Source: an uncultured Oceanospirillaceae bacterium (GTDB taxonomy: Bacteria > Pseudomonadota > Gammaproteobacteria > Pseudomonadales > Balneatricaceae). From it: a stretch of DNA of 46,373 nucleotides. The notes below the pieces were generated by a model. The model did not search any database. It was not told the DNA's origin and saw only the letters and a list, made by a program, of their open reading frames with translations. This document shows positions 33,220-42,537 of the stretch, piece by piece. Position numbers and translations under genes: made by a program. The stretch is from positions 1 through 46,373 of the forward strand of contig CAKZOD010000096.1 in assembly GCA_937136055.1 (NCBI GenBank), given 5' to 3'. Numbering within the stretch: position 1 is the stretch's first letter; each line of letters begins with the position of its first letter.

Positions 33220-34731
33220 ATGAAAATCAACGAAATCTTCTCTTCATTAGGCTTAGATGAAAGCTTAACTCAAGGTGGCGATTTGCCAGTAACTAGCCCT
33301 ATTGATGGTGCCGTTATTGCAAATGTTAAAATGCATTCAAGTGCAGAAATTGAGCAAAAAATTGATAGTGCTCAACGTGCTTTTAAGCAGTGGAGAAATG
33401 TGCCAGCTCCGAGAAGAGGTGAGTTGATTCGTTTGTTTGGCAATATCTTACGCGATAAAAAAGAAGCCCTTGGCGCACTGGTGAGCTTAGAGTGCGGCAA
33501 AATATTCCAAGAAGGCATGGGCGAAGTACAAGAGATGATCGATATTTGCGACTTGGCAGTAGGTCAGTCACGCCAACTTTTTGGTTTGAATATCGCCTCT
33601 GAACGCCCTAGTCACAAAATGCGTGAATTTTGGCAGCCTTTAGGGCCTGTCGGTGTTATCTCTGCCTTTAACTTCCCAGTAGCGGTATGGTCATGGAACA
33701 CTGCAATGGCGGTTGTTTGTGGTGATAGTGTGCTTTGGAAACCTTCAGAGAAAACGCCTTTAACCGCACTGGCTTGTCAGAATATTTTCGCTCAAGCGAT
33801 GGAAGAATTCGGCGATGATGCGCCACAAGATTTAGTACAGTTAATTATTGGCGAGAAAGCGGCTGGCGAGCAAATGGTTGCCAGTAAGAAAATGCCATTA
33901 ATCAGTGCGACAGGTTCAAGTGCTATGGGTCGTATTGTGGGCACTCAAGTTGCACAGCGCTTTGGTCGCTCTTTACTCGAACTGGGTGGGAACAATGCCA
34001 TAATCGTTGCTCCTTCTGCTGACTTATCGATCGCCTTCCAAGGTATCTTCTTCGGTTCTGTTGGTACCTGCGGGCAACGTTGTACGACTACGCGTCGAAT
34101 TTTTGTACACGATAGCGTTTATGACGAGCTGGTACCGCAGCTGAAAAGCGCTTACTCAAAAGTAAAAATTGGCAACCCATTAGATGAAAATGCCTTAGTA
34201 GGTCCGCTTATCGATAAAGATTCATTTGATAATATGCAAAAGGCTCTTGAACTTGCTAAAGAAAATGGCGGCGAAATTATTGGCGGCGAACGCACTTTGC
34301 AAGATCAATATCCTGATGCCTATTATGTGAAACCCGCATTGGTTGAAATGACAGGTGATGTTAACAATGTCAAAGAAGAAACCTTTGCACCGATTTTATA
34401 CGTCTTTAAATACAGCGATTTAGATGAAGCGATTGAAAGACAAAACGATGTACCTCAAGGTTTATCGTCGGCCATTTTTACAAAAGATGTGTTGGAAGCT
34501 GAAATTTTCACTTCTGAATGCGGCAGCGACTGCGGTATCGCAAACGTTAATATCGGTACTTCAGGGGCTGAGATTGGCGGTGCCTTTGGCGGCGAAAAAG
34601 AAACAGGTGGTGGCCGTGAAAGTGGCTCAGATGCTTGGAAAGTGTACATGCGACGCATGACATCTACACTGAATTACTCTAAAGAGCTACCACTGGCACA
34701 AGGCATCAAATTCGATCTGTCGGATTTATAA
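33220..34731 (+). CDS. amaB: L-piperidine-6-carboxylate (2-aminoadipate semialdehyde) dehydrogenase, ALDH7 family
   Basis: 503 residues. Aldehyde dehydrogenase with catalytic Cys288 in GTCGQRCTTTRR and general-base Glu254 in LLELGGNN. The ALDH7/antiquitin trademark GGEKETGGGRESGSDAWKVYM (34589-34650) binds the aminoadipate end of the substrate. FWQPLGPVGVISAFNFPVAV and WKPSEKTPLTALA complete the NAD domain. Converts 2-aminoadipate 6-semialdehyde (open form of piperideine-6-carboxylate) to 2-aminoadipate with NAD+. AGG-TAGCAAT precedes the ATG; it is coupled to amaA and followed by a strong terminator, the end of the module. Confidence 0.93.
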   Translation: MKINEIFSSLGLDESLTQGGDLPVTSPIDGAVIANVKMHSSAEIEQKIDSAQRAFKQWRNVPAPRRGELIRLFGNILRDKKEALGALVSLECGKIFQEGMGEVQEMIDICDLAVGQSRQLFGLNIASERPSHKMREFWQPLGPVGVISAFNFPVAVWSWNTAMAVVCGDSVLWKPSEKTPLTALACQNIFAQAMEEFGDDAPQDLVQLIIGEKAAGEQMVASKKMPLISATGSSAMGRIVGTQVAQRFGRSLLELGGNNAIIVAPSADLSIAFQGIFFGSVGTCGQRCTTTRRIFVHDSVYDELVPQLKSAYSKVKIGNPLDENALVGPLIDKDSFDNMQKALELAKENGGEIIGGERTLQDQYPDAYYVKPALVEMTGDVNNVKEETFAPILYVFKYSDLDEAIERQNDVPQGLSSAIFTKDVLEAEIFTSECGSDCGIANVNIGTSGAEIGGAFGGEKETGGGRESGSDAWKVYMRRMTSTLNYSKELPLAQGIKFDLSDL

Positions 34732-34770
34732 AGAATCAGTATTCTATCAACGTTGTTATTCCAGGTTTTA

Positions 34771-34797
34771 CGGGTGATTTTTATCACCCGTTTTTTT
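34771..34797 (+). terminator. Terminator after amaB
   Basis: CGGGTGAT (34771-34778) pairs with ATCACCCG (34783-34790) over a TTTT loop and is followed by seven T. A textbook intrinsic terminator. Confidence 0.9.
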
Positions 34798-34915
34798 ATT
34801 TAATGTATGTAACACTATAAATTTATTTTGCTTTTTTCCCATCTACACTAGTAATTTCCCATGAAAAGTTCACACTCAAGCTTTTGTTAGATACAAGTAG
34901 AGATGGTCGCTTTCA

Positions 34916-35863
34916 ATGAATGAGTTTTACCCTGAGATCCAGCCTTACCAAAGTTACATGCTAGCGGTTGATGATACGCACCAAATTTATATTGAAGAGT
35001 GCGGTAATCCTGAAGGACAACCCGTAGTGTTTTTGCACGGAGGCCCAGGTGGAGGCTGCTCTGAGAATGATAGGCGCTTTTTTGACCCTGAACGCTATCG
35101 CATCATTCTATTTGATCAAAGAGGCTGTGGCCGCTCTTTGCCTTTTGGCAACTTGGTTAACAATGACACCGCGCATTTAATTGAAGATATTGAAGCGATA
35201 CGCTTTCATCTAAAAATCCCATCATGGCATGTCTTCGGCGGCTCTTGGGGATCAACACTATCCCTTGTTTACGCTCAAGCCCATCCTGATAAGGTACGCT
35301 CCCTCGTTTTGCGCGGTATCTTTTTAGGTCGCGCCCAAGATACTGCTTGGACATTTGAAGGCGGAGGTGCTGCCCGTATTTTCCCTGATTATTGGGCCGA
35401 GTACTTATCGGCATTACCAGAAGGAAAAACACAGTCAAGCGTACAAGTTGCCTATGATGTTTTGACAGGGGATGATCATAAAAGCGCTCTTAAACTTGCC
35501 AACGCTTGGGCTAAGTGGGAAATACGCTGCTGCACTTTGTTGCCAAACCCTAGCTTCGTTGAAAATGCGACAGATGATGAGCAAAGTTGGACATTGGCGC
35601 GTCACGAAGCGCATTTCATGGTCAATGACTGCTTCTTAAGTGATAATCAAATTATTGATAACTGCCATAAAATCAGCCATATCAAAACGACTATTGTGCA
35701 TGGTCGCTACGATATAATCTGTGCATTTGATAATGCCTGGACACTTAAAAAAGCGTTGCCAGAATCTCAGCTTATTATCAGCGAAGATGCGGGCCATGCA
35801 TCAATAGAGCCATCGACTAAACATCATCTAATTGATGCCACCAATGCAATGCTAGAAATTTAA
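34916..35863 (+). CDS. pip: Prolyl aminopeptidase (proline iminopeptidase)
   Basis: 315 residues, standard length for family S33. Signature HGGPGGGCSENDRRFFDPERYR, then DQRGCGRSLPFGNLVNNDT, the nucleophile elbow GGSWGSTLSL (Ser at ~110) and late motifs VHGRYDIICAF (Asp) and DAGHASIEP (His). Removes N-terminal proline from peptides in the cytoplasm. Monocistronic. The start is the first ATG of the frame, with GAGATGGTCG upstream. Confidence 0.94.
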   Translation: MNEFYPEIQPYQSYMLAVDDTHQIYIEECGNPEGQPVVFLHGGPGGGCSENDRRFFDPERYRIILFDQRGCGRSLPFGNLVNNDTAHLIEDIEAIRFHLKIPSWHVFGGSWGSTLSLVYAQAHPDKVRSLVLRGIFLGRAQDTAWTFEGGGAARIFPDYWAEYLSALPEGKTQSSVQVAYDVLTGDDHKSALKLANAWAKWEIRCCTLLPNPSFVENATDDEQSWTLARHEAHFMVNDCFLSDNQIIDNCHKISHIKTTIVHGRYDIICAFDNAWTLKKALPESQLIISEDAGHASIEPSTKHHLIDATNAMLEI

Positions 35864-36052
35864 GCCAATCCCCCTAAAAGTGTCATGTATTACTTATAAT
35901 ATATTGACGCGTTTTTAAGGCCGCTTGTTAAGGCAGGCCTTAAATTGGTAGGTAACAATATCCGCATTGCAACGGCTTTTACATTAATGAGAGCAATTCT
36001 ATACTGCGCTCGTCCATTCAATTCACAATGACAAAATAGGGTTTAATAAAAG

Positions 36053-36811
36053 ATGCAAGCTATGCTCAGCTTTATCACAAGCAGCGCCTGGGATTTAATC
36101 GCACTCGTCTGGTTTTTATGCTGTTACAAGGGCTATTTATATTACTCACAGATCAAGAGTTACGACACGCCTTGCCTTGCTAACGTACTGCATAAATATC
36201 GCTATGAGTGGATGATACATATGCTTGAGCGTGAAGTGCGTATTGCAGATGAAACGACCATTGCAAACTTAGAGCGCAGCGTGTCATTTTTCGCATCGAC
36301 CACAATTTTGATCATAGCCGGTTTGATTACTTTATTAGGCTCTAGTGAAGTGGTCACTAAAGTATTATCAAACATTCCCATTATTAGCAGTACGGTTAAT
36401 AGCTGGACTTTTAAGGTCATGTTGTTAATTGTTGTCTTTCTTTATGCTTTCTTCAAATTCACTTGGAGTTTGCGCCAATACGGCTTCCTTTCAGTGATGG
36501 TGAGTAGTGCGCCGACACCTGAAGATAAACTCAGCGATGAGGCCAAACAGTTCCATGCAGAGCGTATTGCGTTAATGTGTTCTAAAGCGGCGGGTAATTT
36601 TAACTTAGGCTTGCGCACTTATTACTTTTCAGTGTCTGTACTCGCTTGGTTTATCAGCCCTGGGTTATTTATGGTTAGTGCCACTTTCGTTGCTTTTATC
36701 TTATATCGCAGAGAGTTTAGGTCAGAGACATTAAATAACTTAATGATGAACCTAGGGGAGATCGGCAAAATAAACCTTGATCGAAAAAAACGCAAGAATA
36801 GGAATATTTAA
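36053..36811 (+). CDS. DUF599-family membrane protein
   Basis: 252 residues. Four to five TM segments: ~10-28, ~82-102, ~118-140, ~190-225. Family phrases visible: VRIADETTIANLERSVSFFASTTILIIAGLI, FKFTWSLRQYGFLSVMVSSAP, GLRTYYFSVSVLAWFISPGLFM. The biochemical role of DUF599 is unknown. The ATG nine bases further on (36062) is an alternative start. Not obviously linked to its neighbours. Confidence 0.85.
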   Translation: MQAMLSFITSSAWDLIALVWFLCCYKGYLYYSQIKSYDTPCLANVLHKYRYEWMIHMLEREVRIADETTIANLERSVSFFASTTILIIAGLITLLGSSEVVTKVLSNIPIISSTVNSWTFKVMLLIVVFLYAFFKFTWSLRQYGFLSVMVSSAPTPEDKLSDEAKQFHAERIALMCSKAAGNFNLGLRTYYFSVSVLAWFISPGLFMVSATFVAFILYRREFRSETLNNLMMNLGEIGKINLDRKKRKNRNI

Positions 36812-36872
36812 GCGTTTGCTAATTCAGAAAGGCTTACCCACAAAAAAAATGTAGCTATTGCGCTTTATTAGC

Positions 36873-36898
36873 CTTGAAACTCTATAGTACGTCCCCAT
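36873..36898 (+). promoter_or_regulatory. Sigma-32 (RpoH) promoter of htpG
   Basis: CTTGAAA (36873-36879), a 13-base spacer, and CCCCAT (36893-36898) followed by TTT exactly fit the heat-shock consensus CTTGAAA-N11-16-CCCCATnT. It lies about 80 bases before the htpG ATG, leaving a ~75-base leader. Confidence 0.88.
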
Positions 36899-36979
36899 TT
36901 TAGCTATCAGGTATTAAATTAACATCATAGCGCTGCGCCAAATAATGCGGTGCTATCAGCAAAACAGGATTAATGCATA

Positions 36980-38908
36980 ATGGCAACTGAAACCCAACAA
37001 GAAACGCTAGGTTTTCAAACGGAAGTCAATCAATTACTAAATTTGATGATTAACTCTTTGTACTCTAACAAAGAAATCTTTTTAAGAGAGTTAGTTTCAA
37101 ATGCCTCTGATGCTGCAGAGAAGTTACGTTATGAAGCGCTAGAAAACGGTGACCTTTATGAAGGTGACGGCGACTTAAACATTCGTATCAGCTACGACAA
37201 AGACGCTAAAACGGTCACTATCGAAGATAACGGCATCGGCATGACACGCTCAGAAGTTGTTGACCACTTAGGTACAATCGCAAAATCTGGTACAGCGAGC
37301 TTCTTAGGTCAGTTAACTGGTGATCAATCAAAAGACAGCCAATTAATTGGTCAATTTGGTGTAGGTTTTTACTCAGCATTCATCGTTGCTAAAGAAGTTG
37401 ATGTATTTACACGTAAAGCTGGCGCTGATGCTTCTGAAGGTGTGCATTGGCACTCAGAAGGTAAAGGCGAGTTCAATTTAGGGACTGTTGAGAAAGCCTC
37501 TCGCGGTACGCAAATCGTTCTTCACTTAAAAGATGAAGAAGAAGAGTTCGCAGATGGCCAACGTCTACGTCACTTAATCAAAAAGTACTCTGATCATATC
37601 GCTCTACCTGTTGTTATGTTACAAGAGCCTGCACCGGCAATGCCACCTGCAGAAGGCGAAGAAGATACTGTTGAAGAAGCGGTTGTTCTTGAAGATGAGA
37701 CGATCAACTCAGCATCAGCATTGTGGACACGTAACAAAGCAGATGTTGCAGATGAAGATTACAATGAATTCTACAAGCATTTATCACATGATCACGGTGA
37801 TGCCCTAACGTGGACTCACAACCGTGTAGAAGGTAAGCAAGAATACACCAGCTTACTTTACGTACCGACAAATGCACCACACGATTTATGGAACCGTGAA
37901 GCGCCTCGTGGCTTAAAGCTTTACATCCAGCGTGTTTTCATTATGGATCAAGTAGATGAGTTTCTACCATTATACTTGCGCTTCATTAAGGGTGTTATTG
38001 ATTCAGCAAGCTTGTCATTAAACGTCTCGCGTGAAATTCTACAAAAAGATCCTAATGCAGAGAAATTAGGTGCAGCGTTAACAAAACGTGCCCTAGATAT
38101 GCTGACTAAACTGAGCAAGAACGAAGAGAAGTACCAAACATTCTGGAAAGCTTTTGGCAACGTAATCAAAGAAGGTCCTGCTGAAGATTTCACTAACCGT
38201 GAAAAGATTATGAAGCTGATGCGTTTCGCCTCTACTCATAATGATAGCGATGCGCAAAATGTCTCTCTTGCTAGCTACATCGAGCGTATGCAAGAAGGTC
38301 AGGAAAAGATCTACTACGTGACAGCAGAGAACTACAATACGGCTAAAAACAGCCCACACTTAGAAATCTTCCGCAAAAAAGGTATCGAAGTGTTATTACT
38401 GACTGAGCGTATTGATGAGTGGATGATGAGCCACATCTTCGATTTCGACGGTAAATCGTTCCAAGACGTTGCTAAAGGGGAGATTGACCTAGGCGATACT
38501 GATAACGAAGAAGAGAAAAAAGCACAGGAAGAAGCAGCTAAAGAAGCTGAAGGTCTAACAGAGCGCTTGAAAGAATGCTTAACAGATAAAGTTTCTGAAG
38601 TGCGTGTTACTAACCGCTTAACTGACTCTCCTGCATGTTTAGTATTGAATGCTTACGACATGGGCGCACAGATGAAAGCGATCATGGAAGCGGCAGGGCA
38701 AGCAGCACCTGATGCTAAGCCAATTTTCGAAATCAACGTTGATCACCCATTAATTCAAAAAATGGACACTGAAAGTGATGAAGATAGATTCTCTGATCTT
38801 GCCAACATCGTTTTCGATCAAGCAGACCTTGCAGCTGGCGGTCAGTTGAATGACCCAGCGAGTTACGTTGCGCGCCTAAACAAATTACTACTTGAGTTAA
38901 GTAAGTAA
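36980..38908 (+). CDS. htpG: Molecular chaperone HtpG (Hsp90)
   Basis: 642 residues. N-terminal GHKL ATPase: NKEIFLRELVSNASDAAEKLR (catalytic Glu and Asn), IEDNGIGMTR (G1 box), GTIAKSGTASFL, IGQFGVGFYSAFIVA (lid). Middle domain: RGLKLYIQRVFIMDQ and LSLNVSREILQ (catalytic Arg). C-terminal dimerisation domain to KLLLELSK, without a eukaryotic MEEVD tail. A ~25-residue acidic/Pro-rich insert (EPAPAMPPAEGEEDTVEEAV, ~215-240) separates N and middle domains, as in several marine gammaproteobacteria. ATP-driven refolding helper, heat-induced. Confidence 0.97.
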   Translation: MATETQQETLGFQTEVNQLLNLMINSLYSNKEIFLRELVSNASDAAEKLRYEALENGDLYEGDGDLNIRISYDKDAKTVTIEDNGIGMTRSEVVDHLGTIAKSGTASFLGQLTGDQSKDSQLIGQFGVGFYSAFIVAKEVDVFTRKAGADASEGVHWHSEGKGEFNLGTVEKASRGTQIVLHLKDEEEEFADGQRLRHLIKKYSDHIALPVVMLQEPAPAMPPAEGEEDTVEEAVVLEDETINSASALWTRNKADVADEDYNEFYKHLSHDHGDALTWTHNRVEGKQEYTSLLYVPTNAPHDLWNREAPRGLKLYIQRVFIMDQVDEFLPLYLRFIKGVIDSASLSLNVSREILQKDPNAEKLGAALTKRALDMLTKLSKNEEKYQTFWKAFGNVIKEGPAEDFTNREKIMKLMRFASTHNDSDAQNVSLASYIERMQEGQEKIYYVTAENYNTAKNSPHLEIFRKKGIEVLLLTERIDEWMMSHIFDFDGKSFQDVAKGEIDLGDTDNEEEKKAQEEAAKEAEGLTERLKECLTDKVSEVRVTNRLTDSPACLVLNAYDMGAQMKAIMEAAGQAAPDAKPIFEINVDHPLIQKMDTESDEDRFSDLANIVFDQADLAAGGQLNDPASYVARLNKLLLELSK

Positions 38909-38924
38909 TTGATTTATAGCACAT

Positions 38925-38952
38925 AAAAAACCAGCCAAGTGCTGGTTTTTTT
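38925..38952 (+). terminator. Terminator of htpG
   Basis: AAAAAACCAGC pairs with GCTGGTTTTTTT over the loop CAAGT (38936-38940); the U-tract is part of the arm. Symmetric A and T runs make it potentially bidirectional, also serving the convergent gene ending at 39002. Confidence 0.88.
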
Positions 38953-39001
38953 GTGCCTAAAAAGCAATATCAGAATAAAAAGAGAGTATAAATAAAGCGT
39001 A

Positions 39002-39427
39002 TCACTGCGTGTGAAAGCAGATAGATTCCTCAAAACCTTGTCGTTTAGGCAACTCATCATTTAGTGAATAATAATCACCTTTATCTTCGACAAATATATG
39101 TTCAACCATTTTCAAGCCCGTAGGTTGATCTAAAGTACCTGCGAATATCACCATATCGTCACTGCCTTTTTGTTGCCAAAATAGATTAGAACCACATTGC
39201 CCACAAAATCCTCTTTTCGCTGTCACTGATGAGGTATACCACTTTAAATGCTGTTCCTTGACTAAATTAAAAGCATGTTTAGGTGCACTGGTTGCTGCAA
39301 CATGAAAGCCCGAACTTCTTTGGCACTGACGGCAATGGCAAGCAACCACAGGCCGAAGTGGCGCTACTACTTTATAGCGAGTCTCCCCACACAAACAACC
39401 ACCTAGTGATTCTTTTTTCTCACTCAT
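39002..39427 (-). CDS. GFA-family zinc protein (glutathione-dependent formaldehyde-activating-like)
   Basis: 141 residues from ATG 39427 (AGAGAG upstream); a start 60 bases earlier adds a hydrophobic stretch atypical of the family. Zinc ligands: CLCGETRY (structural pair), ACHCRQCQRSSG (C-H-C-x-x-C) and GFCGQCGSNLFW (C-G-x-C-G-S). These are the two Zn sites of Gfa/CENP-V proteins. Founding members bind S-hydroxymethylglutathione, but many paralogues have other or unknown roles, so a link to FghA at 12058 is only speculative. Confidence 0.88.
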   Translation of the reverse strand: MSEKKESLGGCLCGETRYKVVAPLRPVVACHCRQCQRSSGFHVAATSAPKHAFNLVKEQHLKWYTSSVTAKRGFCGQCGSNLFWQQKGSDDMVIFAGTLDQPTGLKMVEHIFVEDKGDYYSLNDELPKRQGFEESICFHTQ

Positions 39428-39608
39428 AACGCTCTCTGTATCTGCTTTTAAAAGCACAATCATGGTGGCTATTTGCAGCATTAGCAATAGCCCCTAGAGT
39501 AAATGTCGTCTACAGTTCAGAAATGATTTAATTTTGTAGCTCAATAGGATAGGTTATTAATCAATAATATAAATAAGAAAGCTCAGGCTTTAAAATGAAA
39601 AGGAATAT

Positions 39609-40400
39609 ATGATGAAATGCCATGAAGTGGATTACGAAATTATTGGTCACGATATTCAACTCGTTGAAATCGAGCTAGACCCTGAGGAGACAGTCATTGC
39701 TGAAGCCGGCGCCATGAATTACATGGAGCAAGGCATTAACTTTGAAACTAAAATGGGAGATGGTTCTACACCTGATGAAGGTGTTATGTCTAAGTTATTT
39801 TCTGCGGCAAAGCGAAAGGTGACAGGCGAGTCTATTTTTACAACGCATTTCACCAATGAAGGTTCAGGTAAAAAGCGCGTTGCTTTTTCAGCCCCTTACC
39901 CAGGCTGCATAGTCCCTTTAGATATGGCTGAAATCGGTGGGCAAATAGTTTGTCAAAAGGATTCATTCTTAGCTGCGGCCCTAGGCACTAAAGTTTCTAT
40001 TAGCTTTAACCGTAAACTTGGGGCAGGCTTTTTCGGCGGTGAAGGTTTTATTTTACAAAAGCTTGAGGGTGACGGCATGGCCTTTATACATGCCGGCGGT
40101 ACATTAATTAAGAAAAAGCTCAACGGTGAAACACTGCGTGTTGATACAGGTTGTTTGGTCGGGTTTACCTCAGGCATTGACTACGACATTGAGCGCTCAG
40201 GCGGCTTGAAATCGATGCTATTTGGCGGAGAGGGACTGTTCCTTGCCACGCTTTCTGGCCACGGGACTGTTTGGCTGCAAAGTATGCCTTTCTCTCGTTT
40301 AGCAGATCGTATTTTCCAAAGTGCAGCAGGCCATGGTGGATCAAGTAAAGGTGAAGGCTCTGCATTGGGCGGCCTAGGGCGTATGCTTGATGGTGATTAG
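39609..40400 (+). CDS. TIGR00266/AIM24-family protein
   Basis: 263 residues. Beta-rich TRAP-like repeat protein with family landmarks: ELDPEETVIAEAGAMNYME, TGESIFTTHFTNEG, APYPGCIVPLDM, QKDSFLAA, GEGFILQKLEGDGMAFIHAGG, VDTGCLVGFTSGIDYDIE, GEGLFLATLSGHGTVWLQSMPFSRLADRI. No signal peptide. Cellular role unknown (a mitochondrial homologue, AIM24, is linked to membrane organisation). AGGA is followed by two candidate starts (39609, 39612). The short Gly/Ser tail (AAGHGGSSKGEGSALGGLG) is flexible. Confidence 0.92.
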   Translation: MMKCHEVDYEIIGHDIQLVEIELDPEETVIAEAGAMNYMEQGINFETKMGDGSTPDEGVMSKLFSAAKRKVTGESIFTTHFTNEGSGKKRVAFSAPYPGCIVPLDMAEIGGQIVCQKDSFLAAALGTKVSISFNRKLGAGFFGGEGFILQKLEGDGMAFIHAGGTLIKKKLNGETLRVDTGCLVGFTSGIDYDIERSGGLKSMLFGGEGLFLATLSGHGTVWLQSMPFSRLADRIFQSAAGHGGSSKGEGSALGGLGRMLDGD

Positions 40401-40448
40401 TACTAGAGGCTGTCTTTGCTAATTAGCTCATAAATACTGATATGACAC

Positions 40449-40607
40449 CTAGGGAAACAGTGAACAAGTCTTAGATGCCCCGTAGGGTGGATCGCTAAGA
40501 GGCCATCTCCTTTGTCAGAAAGCTTGTAAAGGACTCGCCATTCACTGGATCTGGCCTCTTAGTTATCCACTGGGAACATCTAGGGACTTATTCACTGTTT
40601 ACCCTAG
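40449..40607. mobile_element. Structured palindromic element (MITE/REP-type), copy 2
   Basis: 159 bases bounded by imperfect inverted repeats (40449-40477 against 40577-40607), each beginning or ending CTAGGG/CCCTAG. The core 40476-40571 matches 1917-2030 of copy 1 including single-stranded loop sequence (CTCCTTTGTCA, TTGTAAAGGACT, GCCATTCACTG). The stem CTAAGAGGCCA / TGGCCTCTTAG is perfect here, whereas copy 1 has CTAAGGGGCCA / TGGTCCCTTAG: at one position A-T is replaced by G-C, a compensatory change. The outer arms differ between copies yet still pair within each copy. This supports selection on a folded single strand. Confidence 0.75.
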
Positions 40608-40610
40608 AGC

Positions 40611-40652
40611 GCCTTTTATTTTAAGCTTGTTCGCAGCTTTTAAATAAAAGGC
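40611..40652 (+). terminator. Hairpin following the palindromic element
   Basis: GCCTTTTATTT pairs with AAATAAAAGGC (40611-40621 / 40642-40652) with a nested AAGCTTGTTCGCAGCTT; the 3' side continues ATTTTCCTTT. It could end transcripts of the TIGR00266 gene. Its immediate contact with the element suggests the element inserted next to a terminator, a habit of REP-type repeats. Confidence 0.5.
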
Positions 40653-41028
40653 ATTTTCCTTTAGCACACTTCTAAGCTTTGCCCGTTAATCCTACCTTTA
40701 AATTCACTGCGCTGCTTTTCCAGTCAGGCTCTTTTTTATTATAAGAAGTAATAAAAGGTGAGGAAAGGCCCATAAAAAAGTGATTATTTTTAATCATTTA
40801 AAAATATGTTTCGAAAACTAAGCTACTCTTATAGATAGATAACTCTATCTAGCTTAAGACACTATTACTATTCGCGCGCGCATCATGATTAAGTTAGCAT
40901 ACAGATTATGACAAAAAATAAAAATTCGATAACAAAAACAACTCAGAGACATCTTGTGCTCATTGAGTAACGACGAGATAGGATAAGCACTCATTCGTTA
41001 TATTATGGCTTATGTGAGGCAAAGAACT
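40653..41028. other. 376-base intergenic region before the pseudo-nucleotidase operon
   Basis: No gene found. AT-rich, with small dyads: TGATTA/TAATCA near 40781-40796 and AGATAG/CTATCT near 40833-40850. These may belong to the promoter of the 41029 operon, but no clear -35/-10 pair can be named. Confidence 0.35.
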
Positions 41029-42537
41029 ATGAACACCAAAATAGACAAGACACCTTTAAAGCACTTTTTTAGAGCGACAGGCTTGCGCACATTATGCGTA
41101 ACACTCGCTGTTTTTTCATTGGCTCCTGTGCTCAATGCAAAAACAACGCTGGTTTATACTTCAAACCAGCCTGATATATTGCTAAAAAAAGAGGTTGCTC
41201 ACTTTCCACAACTAGGGACTTTATTAAAGACATTGCGTGAAAAGCAAAGCAACACTTTGTTTTTACACGGTGGCGACAGCTTCTCTCCAAGTGCTATCTC
41301 CTTATTTGATAAAGCTAGAAATATCATATCTCTAGCTAACCTTATGGATGTATCACTTTATTCTGTTGGTAAACGCGAATTAAGCTACGATGTCGATGTG
41401 CTTTCCCTGCGAGCACTAGATGCTCAGTTTCCGATTATTACCTCTAATATTGCAGACAATCGCAGTGAGGAAAATATAGAAGGCTTATTCCCGCATTATC
41501 AATTCGATATAGAGGGGCAATCTATTTTCGTATCATCCATTGTTAACCCTAGAACGCTGATTACTTACGCCCCTAAATTTGCCAGTATAGAGCCTCTTAG
41601 AAAGGTTATAAAGCGCATTGAAGATCTGCAAAAAGACGCGGACATATCAGTTTTAATGACAGATTTAAAGCGCGAACCTGCTTTAGCTCTCGCCGCAGAA
41701 CATGATTTTGACTTAATACTCGTGGCAATAGACGGCAAAGACGAAGTGGTTAAAGTAAAAAACACAACCGTTGTATTAGCCGGTGGCCAAGATGGCGATG
41801 CGGCGGTGATCGACATTGATAAAGGCGTAATAAGCGCCCGAATAGAAAACTTAGATAATTATGAAGCAGATCTTAAAATCATAGAGTTTATCAATAAATA
41901 TCAACAGCGCTTAGGTAGTTTGTACAATGAAAAAATAGCTATTGCGGGTGCTGACTTTACTACAAAAAAGGCAATTATTCGCACGAGAGAAACAGCATTA
42001 GCGAATGTCTTTACGGATGCGCTCAGAGAATTCGCTAAAACTGATATAGCGATTTTAAATAGCGGCTCGATACGCAACTCCGCCAATTACCCGCAAGGCT
42101 ATAATTTTACCCGTGGTGATATTCAACGTGAATTCCCATTCGGTGGATTTTACGTCGTCATTGAAGTCTCGGGTAAAGAGCTTAAGGAGATGATGGAAAA
42201 TGCTGTTAGCCGTATTGAGTTTATCGATGGTCGCTTTCTCAATGTGTCAGGCCTTAGTGCACAATACCATTCTAAGCACAATGTTGGTGATCGTTTAAAA
42301 TCCCTCAAAGTTGCAGGTAAAAAGGTTATAAATGATAAGTTTTACACCTTAGCCATGCAGGATTTTTACCTCAAAGGGGGCGATGATTACTCAATGCTTA
42401 AAATGAAAAAGCCGATTAACAATTTATTTAGTAAAAGTAGAATATGGAACATTGTGGCAGACTACTTTTCAAAGAATAAGATCATTAATACACCCACTAT
42501 GAATCGATTAATTGACCAGGCAAATAATGAAAGCTAA
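41029..42537 (+). CDS. Periplasmic 5'-nucleotidase-like protein with a degenerate metallophosphatase site (probable pseudoenzyme)
   Basis: 502 residues from ATG 41029 (GAGG nine bases upstream); ATG 41005 has none. Signal peptide GLRTLCVTLAVFSLAPVLNA, so periplasmic. Layout is that of UshA-type enzymes: metallophosphatase domain (~35-290) and 5'-nucleotidase C-terminal domain (~305-490). The metal-binding motifs are lost. The opening T-N-D-x-H is TSNQPD, the G-N-H-E is GKRE, the strand-end T-H is LMTD, and the G-H-S-H is VAIDG; only GGDS keeps its Asp. In contrast the nucleotide-binding domain is preserved: NSGSIRNSANYPQGYNFTRG, REFPFGG, and the base-stacking Phe with KGGDDYSML. It overlaps a diguanylate cyclase gene by 11 bases. 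Inferred role: ligand-binding input subunit. Confidence 0.85.
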   Translation: MNTKIDKTPLKHFFRATGLRTLCVTLAVFSLAPVLNAKTTLVYTSNQPDILLKKEVAHFPQLGTLLKTLREKQSNTLFLHGGDSFSPSAISLFDKARNIISLANLMDVSLYSVGKRELSYDVDVLSLRALDAQFPIITSNIADNRSEENIEGLFPHYQFDIEGQSIFVSSIVNPRTLITYAPKFASIEPLRKVIKRIEDLQKDADISVLMTDLKREPALALAAEHDFDLILVAIDGKDEVVKVKNTTVVLAGGQDGDAAVIDIDKGVISARIENLDNYEADLKIIEFINKYQQRLGSLYNEKIAIAGADFTTKKAIIRTRETALANVFTDALREFAKTDIAILNSGSIRNSANYPQGYNFTRGDIQREFPFGGFYVVIEVSGKELKEMMENAVSRIEFIDGRFLNVSGLSAQYHSKHNVGDRLKSLKVAGKKVINDKFYTLAMQDFYLKGGDDYSMLKMKKPINNLFSKSRIWNIVADYFSKNKIINTPTMNRLIDQANNES

